NCBI RefSeq assembly: GCF_048771995.1
Contig: NC_133030.1
Location: 11,114,001-11,178,000, forward strand
Direction of reading: 5' to 3'
From: Taeniopygia guttata
Taxonomy: Eukaryota; Chordata; Aves; Passeriformes; Estrildidae
DNA length: 64,000 bases
The stretch's first letter is position 1. Each line of letters starts with the position of its first letter. A program made the translations under genes and the position numbers. The notes beneath the pieces were generated by a model. That model worked only from the letters and a program-made list of their open reading frames with translations, had not been told where the DNA came from and searched no databases. Of this stretch, positions 59,001-64,000 are shown piece after piece.

Positions 59001-60477
59001 AGGAACAAAGCCACGGGAAATAAAACTTGGCAGCGGTTTCTGAGTGGTCAGCAGTTCAACTGCAGCAGGCAGTGGCACTGATATCATCACCATCACCTAA
59101 AGAATGCAGCTGGCTGCAATCCCACCATGCAGCCCTGCTCCCTCCAAGGGCTGACCCTTTTCTGCTCACAGAAACTCAGAATGTTCGTGTGAGAAAGGCC
59201 CTTCAGAGCTCATCTCAATCCTCCCTGGCACGGACACCTTGCAGGTTGCTCCAAGCTCCACCCAGCCAGGACTGGGACACTTCCAGGGATGGGGCTCCAC
59301 CACTTCTCCGGGCAACCTGTGCCAGTGGTAGGGCTTTGAAAACACACATGTGCACCCTACCATCATGAAATGTTGCAAATTAACATGTTCTTTTTGGCTC
59401 TAAATAATATTCCTACCGTAGGTTCTTGACGTGGAGATCTCAAGTTCTATCCTGACTGAAATACAGTCCATCAACACCATCCTAGAGGGAGATTCCCACC
59501 CCATATCCACCCTCGGGTCCAAGCACGTGCATTTGGAGAAATTAATGGAACAGGCACAAGCAGACAAAGAAGGAAACATCACTGGCAAAGCCACCCCACA
59601 CCCGACTCCAGCAGCATTTACTCCGCTCTGCAACAGCGGCTGGCACTCAGACACGAATGATTCATTCCTTTATCGTGACTGAAATACGACTTTCAGTGAG
59701 ATTCTGCTCTAGTGCCATCTCTTGGGCTCGGGAAGTTGGAGGGGGGTGAAGGCACCCGCGTGGCGAACAACAACTCTGTCACCGCGTGTGCCACACGGGT
59801 GGCAGCACCCGCTACTCTTACGTGTGCAAAAATTACTGAGCGGATTCGGGATTTTTTTTTTTCCTTCCCGGCTGTGGTTTTTCAGTCATTCCTTCGGCAG
59901 CGCTTCCTTGTAACAACAATCCCAAACAATTCCCGGCGGAGCGTGTGCGCGCTGTGTGTTCCCTTGCACACCGCTGCCGGCGCACGCGTGTGTGGCACAG
60001 CCGAGTATCCAGGCGTGCGACACAGGCTCCCTGCGTGCTCCCAGCCCCAGGATCCTGCTCCCAGCCCCAGGATCCTGCTCCCGGCCCCGGGGATCCTGCT
60101 CCCAGCCCCGGGGATCCTGCTCCCAGCCCCGGGGATCCTGCTCCCAGCCCCGGGATTCCTGCTCCCAGCTCCAGGATCCTGCTCCCAGCCCCGGGGATCC
60201 TGCTCCCAGCCCCGGGGATCCTGCTCCGTGCTCATCTCTCCTCCGGCCCGGGCTGCCGGGGCCGCAGCCGGCTGCTCACCGTGGCGTCCTGCCCGGCGTA
60301 GTGGCTGATGACCCGGGAGCCCCCCGGGTGCCTCCGGCAGAAGTGGCTGATGTCGTACACCTTCCTGTCGATCACCAGCCAGCGCTCCTGCGGCGCCGGC
60401 CCCCGCCCGTTCCGCTGCCCGATCTCCTCCCAGGTGAAGCGCCGCATCCCTCCCCGGACGGGCTCCGAACCCTCCAT
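53052..60477 (-). CDS. FADS1: FADS1, acyl-CoA delta-5 desaturase, copy C (12 exons, 442 aa)
   Basis: Best match to canonical FADS1. The family converts dihomo-gamma-linolenic acid to arachidonic acid, and eicosatetraenoic acid to EPA, at the ER membrane, taking electrons through its own cytochrome b5 domain. Exons in transcript order: 60280-60477, 58042-58152, 57580-57777, 56713-56814, 56453-56581, 55263-55323, 55077-55153, 54500-54597, 54094-54190, 53811-53890, 53309-53434, 53052-53103. The frame is open for 1329 nt; human FADS1 is about the same length (444 aa). Motifs: HPGG at residues 50-53, HDFGH at 177-181, HFQHH at 214-218, QIEHH at 380-384. FADS1-specific wording includes [30 protein letters not shown] and AFADIV. 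Splice sites are consensus except the exon 8 donor GTATCA. The start at 60477 (MEGSEP) gives a normal N-terminus; an in-frame extension from 60651 exists but is low-complexity. Intron 1 holds a GC-rich minisatellite and a CR1 fragment. Confidence 0.95.
53192..53275 (-). mobile_element. CR1 terminal fragment in the last intron of copy C
   Basis: GATTTGGGTCGGAAGGGACC followed by a CCCCATCCATG stretch is an inverted CR1 end. It lies between exons 12 and 11 of FADS1 copy C. Confidence 0.6.
59175..59330 (-). mobile_element. CR1 fragment in intron 1 of copy C
   Basis: Inverted CR1 tail: AGGTTGCTCCAAGCTCCACC, GACACTTCCAGGGATGGGG, CTTCTCCGGGCAACCTGTGC. Truncated at both sides. Confidence 0.75.
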
Positions 60478-60680
60478 GGCCGGTATCGGCTCGCCCGGGC
60501 TCGGCTCGGCCCGGCTCGGCCCGGCTCCGCCCCCCCGGGGCCCCCACGCCCACCCCGGTCCCCCCCGCCCACTGGGCTGCGCTCGCTGTGCTCCCGCCCC
60601 CGGGGCCCGAGAGGGGCGGCCGGGATCCCGGGGCGTGCGGGGTGAGAGCACAGGACAGAAGGGGACTCGGGCTCTCCGGG
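60000..60680. promoter_or_regulatory. CpG island promoter of copy C (FADS1), TATA-less
   Basis: Very GC- and CpG-rich segment spanning intron 1 start, exon 1 and the upstream flank of copy C. Several GC boxes (CCGCCCC type) occur at about 60525-60610 and no TATA-like box is seen in the 100 bp before the ATG at 60477. This is typical of a broadly expressed gene. Limits are approximate and no transcription start can be fixed from sequence alone. Confidence 0.55.
60035..60228. repeat. GC-rich minisatellite, about 9 copies of a 20-22 bp unit, intron 1 of FADS1 copy C
   Basis: Tandem units of the form GATCCTGCTCCCAGCCCCGG with small length changes (CCAG, CCGG or CCGGGG at the unit end). It starts about 50 bp inside intron 1, directly after the exon 1 splice donor. 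The coding strand of the gene is the G-rich strand, with repeated GGGG and GGG runs. A long open frame across it is an artefact of the repeat. Confidence 0.9.
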
Positions 60681-60741
60681 CTGGGATGGCTCCCGGAATC
60701 GTTTCGTTTAGAGCAGCGAGGCCCCCAGCACTGCCCAGCCA

Positions 60742-61205
60742 TCAGTCACAGAACCACGAGATCGGTCGGGTTGGAAGGGAGCTCTGGAGATCATTCATTG
60801 ACAGGGTCACCTGGAGCAGGTGGCACAGGATCCAGGTGGGTTTGGAGACTCCAGAGTGGGACACTCCACATCCTTCCTGAGGTCCCTGAGCAGCCTGTCC
60901 CAGTGCCCTGCCATCCTCAATGTAAAGAAGTTCTTCCTCACGTTGGGGGGTGAAACTTCCAGAGTGTCTTGTTGCTGGGCACCATGGAAACACGTCTCTA
61001 AATGCCACATACACGCGGCTTTTAAATCCCCCCAGCTGCTTCCATCACTGCCCCAGACGGTCTGTTCCAGGGCTTGTTAACCCTTGACAACAATTCTCTC
61101 TTGATACCAAACTTAAACCTTCCCGGGCACACCTCGAGGCTGTTTCCTCTTGTCCTGTCACTTGTTACCGGGGGGAGAGACCGACCCCCAGCTGTCCCCA
61201 GTCTC
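60742..61205 (-). mobile_element. CR1 fragment upstream of FADS1 copy C
   Basis: Inverted CR1 from its 3' terminus (CGGTCGGGTTGGAAGGGAGC region) through TTCTTCCTCACGTTG and on to CTCTTGTCCTGTCACTTGTT and GAGAGACCGACCCCC. It lies between the promoter of copy C and the solo LTR, which begins about 10 bp further right. Confidence 0.8.
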
Positions 61206-61213
61206 CTTCCAGG

Positions 61214-61641
61214 TGATGCCTAGAGAGGCTACCTGGAACACAGGCTAGACAGAGTTAAAGAATAAAGTAGGCATTTATTAAAAGGCCTTCAAAGGATACA
61301 TATTAGGCAGTACAAGAACCAGGCTGTGTCTCTACCCAAGATGGACCCAAGACGGATGATGGGTCATGAGTTTTCACACTTTTATAAGTTTTGGCCCATT
61401 TACATATTGGGGTTAATTGTCAACCACAGCTTCAGGCTGTGAAGTCCCATCCTCCCGGTTTGGTCTCCTCAATTCGCCATTGTTTGCACTTTTTGGGCCT
61501 GAAGCTACAACAGTGTCCTTGGTTCTCAGGCTGGAAAAGAATTGCTGTGTCTAACTTGATAACACTTTATGTGAAGTTCAGAGTTATGTACTAATGCAGT
61601 ACAGAATCTGGAAAATATGAAAGCTAAAACTTAAGGCATCA
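61214..61641 (-). mobile_element. Solo LTR of an endogenous retrovirus, 428 bp
   Basis: Bounded by inverted ends TGATGCC and GGCATCA, and flanked by the 4-bp direct repeat CAGG (61210-61213 and 61642-61645). On the minus strand it has a TATA-like TTATAAAAG near 61385 and an AATAAA polyadenylation signal near 61277, in the order expected of U3-R-U5. No internal retroviral genes adjoin it, so it is a recombined solo LTR. It sits about 740 bp upstream of FADS1 copy C, in the same transcriptional direction. Confidence 0.85.
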
Positions 61642-61645
61642 CAGG

Positions 61646-64000
61646 AGTTTCCCTTCCTCACACTCAAGTTCCTTCTTTTGAACCACTTTTACAACCTGTT
61701 TTTCCTTATTTCTATGCTGATTATGACATATCTTCCCCATCCTTGATTTTGCTTCCCTTTTCCAGCAGATCCCTCCCTCTCTTCCATCTGTTCTGCCTCT
61801 CCCTTCCAACTGCCTCAGCCTTTCCTGTTGCTGAGGCTCCTTTTGGCTGCTCATGCCTGGATATGCAGCTAGAGGGAGGGAAGGTGTTGCTACAGGTAAA
61901 TCACATCAAAACCCTGCAGATGATTCTTCAGATAGCAGAATAATGCTGGAAGAGTGAATGATGCTAAAACAGACCAATCCCTCTGTGTGGGACTTCATCC
62001 ATTACAAATTAAATTAAAATTCCTCTCCCCACACTCATCTCCCTGAACTCTCCTTATTGATCCCAGATTTCTTTGTTTCCATTCACACCTTCCAATCTGA
62101 CCTAGTTACAGCAATTCCAGTTGAAGGTAACCATAGAAACAAAGAGCCACCAGGCCACACCACTCGATGGCTACATCACATCTTGGAATTCTGTGCCTGC
62201 AAAGCACTGGATGCAACATTTTTATTTCCTTCCCTTCAGCAATTCGTATTAATAAACATGAATAGATGTTTAGTATCTTTTTAAACATAATTATATTCAG
62301 AACAGTGCAGTAATTATTTCAAATTCTGTTTTCTCCCATCATTAATTGCACAACAAAATATTTATCCTAAATTTAGTCTATATTTATGACATTTCATCAT
62401 GAATATGGAGGGCACACAGAGAACAGTTTTCTTTTTCCTGTATTTGTTAAAAGCAAATAAATTCCATCTTCCTACATGAGTTGGACCTTTGGATATTTGC
62501 TTTGAGGGGTCTTAACAGGCAAAAAGCACTACTAAACTTGATAAAATCCATTCTTGTTCACTTAATGTGCTTCCTCTGGTTTCAGCAGCTATAAGGGCTG
62601 TTAATGCCTTATTAACACAAATTAAACAACAGGATTTGGAATTTTCTTCCAAGTTCCTTCTGACATGAAATCCCTGGCTGTGATTGTTTTCCCCTCAGCA
62701 GATGATTCAAGACAAGCCATGGAGGCTCCTGGAATCAGCAGCCCTAAGCAAGGAAGATTTCTGTGTCCTGCCAGCAGCGCTTGTTTGCCCTGGCCTTGCC
62801 CCACTCAGGATCTCAATGGGTGTCTCAGAGACAAGAACAGGACCTTTGTCATAAAAACTGACAGGAAAAAAAAAAAAAAAGCTGCTGTTATAGACTCACC
62901 AGCATCCTGCATCCAGCTGGGATTCCTGGCATCACTCTCTGCTGGAACACAATTAACCAGGTAAAATGAGTCCTTAGGTGCCCTGACTCCTTGTTTTACC
63001 TTCACTGCTTCCACCTCTGTATCTGCTGTCACCATCATGCTGTGGCCCAGCTCCCCAGGCTACCATGAACCACCAAGAATTCAAGTGGAGGGAAGAGATG
63101 CTCTTTGGTTCACTCCTCTGACCAGCCTGCAAATCTGGTGACTGGGGATCACCAGAATTTGGAGAAAATATATTAAAAATCCTTATTCCACTACCATGAT
63201 TTGGCTGGAACATGCTTTAAAATACGCAAGTGACCTGGGTGATGAGGGATCACTAAATATTTGGGCATCTGGTGACCAAACCAGTAATCAGGGAAAGAGG
63301 GAGATGGGTTGAAAGGATTCCAGCCTTTCTGTTCTCCTTTTAGAGAAAATGAGTTACAATGATGGATGGTGAGGTCTGAAACCACAGGAAAAAAAATAAA
63401 AGGAAAATAACAAATGCTGAAAAACAGTTTAAAAGGGCAGAGTCTAAAAGAAGACTCAGTTCTTGGCTTTGATTCAGCCTAAGAAAAGCTGAAGATTCCA
63501 GGGGAATTGTGGTGGCATGATTTACAAGATTCTGTCATCAGTGCAATTAAAACAACCACGCTGATGAAGTAAATGCAGCAGGAAACCACTAATTCAGTCA
63601 TTGTGTTACTACCAGGGAAGAGCCTGACAGCTACCTGTAACACCATTCCTACACCAGGCTTAGGATCCACTACAAGGATCTGTGTAACACCAGCAGAAGA
63701 GGGAGAAATTAGAAATATTCCCTTTATTATTGTTGTGTTATTGGGAATGAGCTGGAATACTGGAATAAATTGGCCTAAATGAGTTAGTGTTGTACCCAGA
63801 GCCCTTTGTTAGGGTTGCTAACACTTCATACCCACAATAAAGTCTTGATTTTCCATACAAACAGTGGAACTTCATGGAATATTTGCTCAGTGCTCTACTC
63901 TAATAACTGAACTGACTGTTAAAATTTAGACGCAAAAAAGACTGAGATTTGTGAGGAGTTTGCATCTTGGCAGGAAAAGCACCCAGGAATTACTCTGTGT
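61646..64000. other. Right flank, no gene recognised
   Basis: No cytochrome b5 or desaturase exon is visible on either strand, so a head-to-head FADS2 is not in the window. Includes an A-run at 62864-62880. The remainder is unremarkable AT-rich sequence. Confidence 0.5.

Noticed and set aside
59712..60308. 198-codon plus-strand open frame, and the 286-codon minus-strand frame at 59882-60742
   Set aside because: Both run through the GC-rich minisatellite and CpG island. The minus-strand frame overlaps exon 1 of FADS1 copy C in another frame or as read-through.
61646..64000. First exon of a head-to-head FADS2
   Set aside because: Looked for HPGG-type cytochrome b5 sequence on the plus strand; none seen before the window ends.

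Overview
The window is vertebrate nuclear DNA, almost certainly from a bird and probably a songbird. The evidence is split genes with short introns and GT-AG splice sites, many fragments of the avian LINE family CR1, two solo LTRs, and CpG-rich first exons. There is no operon-like coding. Taxonomy is inferred from repeat content and was not tested.

The main content is a tandem array of three front-end fatty acyl desaturase genes, all on the minus strand and all FADS1 (delta-5 desaturase) type. In transcription order they are copy C (60477 to 53052, 442 aa), copy B (43840 to 34983, 448 aa) and copy A (14092 to 6423, 452 aa). I rebuilt each from 12 exons. Exon sizes match across copies (111, 198, 102, 129, 61, 77, 98, 97, 80, 126 and 52 bp after exon 1), except exon 6 of B, which is one codon short. 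All three read through without stops or frameshifts and keep the cytochrome b5 HPGG motif and the three desaturase histidine boxes. Copy C looks like canonical FADS1. A and B look like diverged FADS1-like paralogues.

The copies are mosaics. Exon 1 and exon 11 of A are nearly identical to C, while the central membrane exons 7 and 8 of A and B have drifted strongly. This suggests gene conversion at the ends and relaxed or shifted selection in the part of the enzyme that probably shapes the substrate channel. A and B have TATA-like boxes about 60 to 70 bp before the ATG. C has a TATA-less CpG-island promoter with GC boxes.

Between and around the genes: 1-6.4 kb is AT-rich downstream flank of A. 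14-35 kb is a long spacer holding a solo LTR (16627-17023), an internally deleted CR1 (about 17975-20690) that keeps its ORF1 start, and a 429-bp GGAAA satellite (21984-22412). 44-53 kb is a spacer with a few CR1 fragments. 60.5-64 kb is the upstream flank of C, with a CR1 fragment and a second solo LTR (61214-61641). No FADS2 exon, RNA gene or other protein-coding gene was recognised. In vertebrates FADS2 usually lies head-to-head with FADS1, so it may lie to the right of the window.
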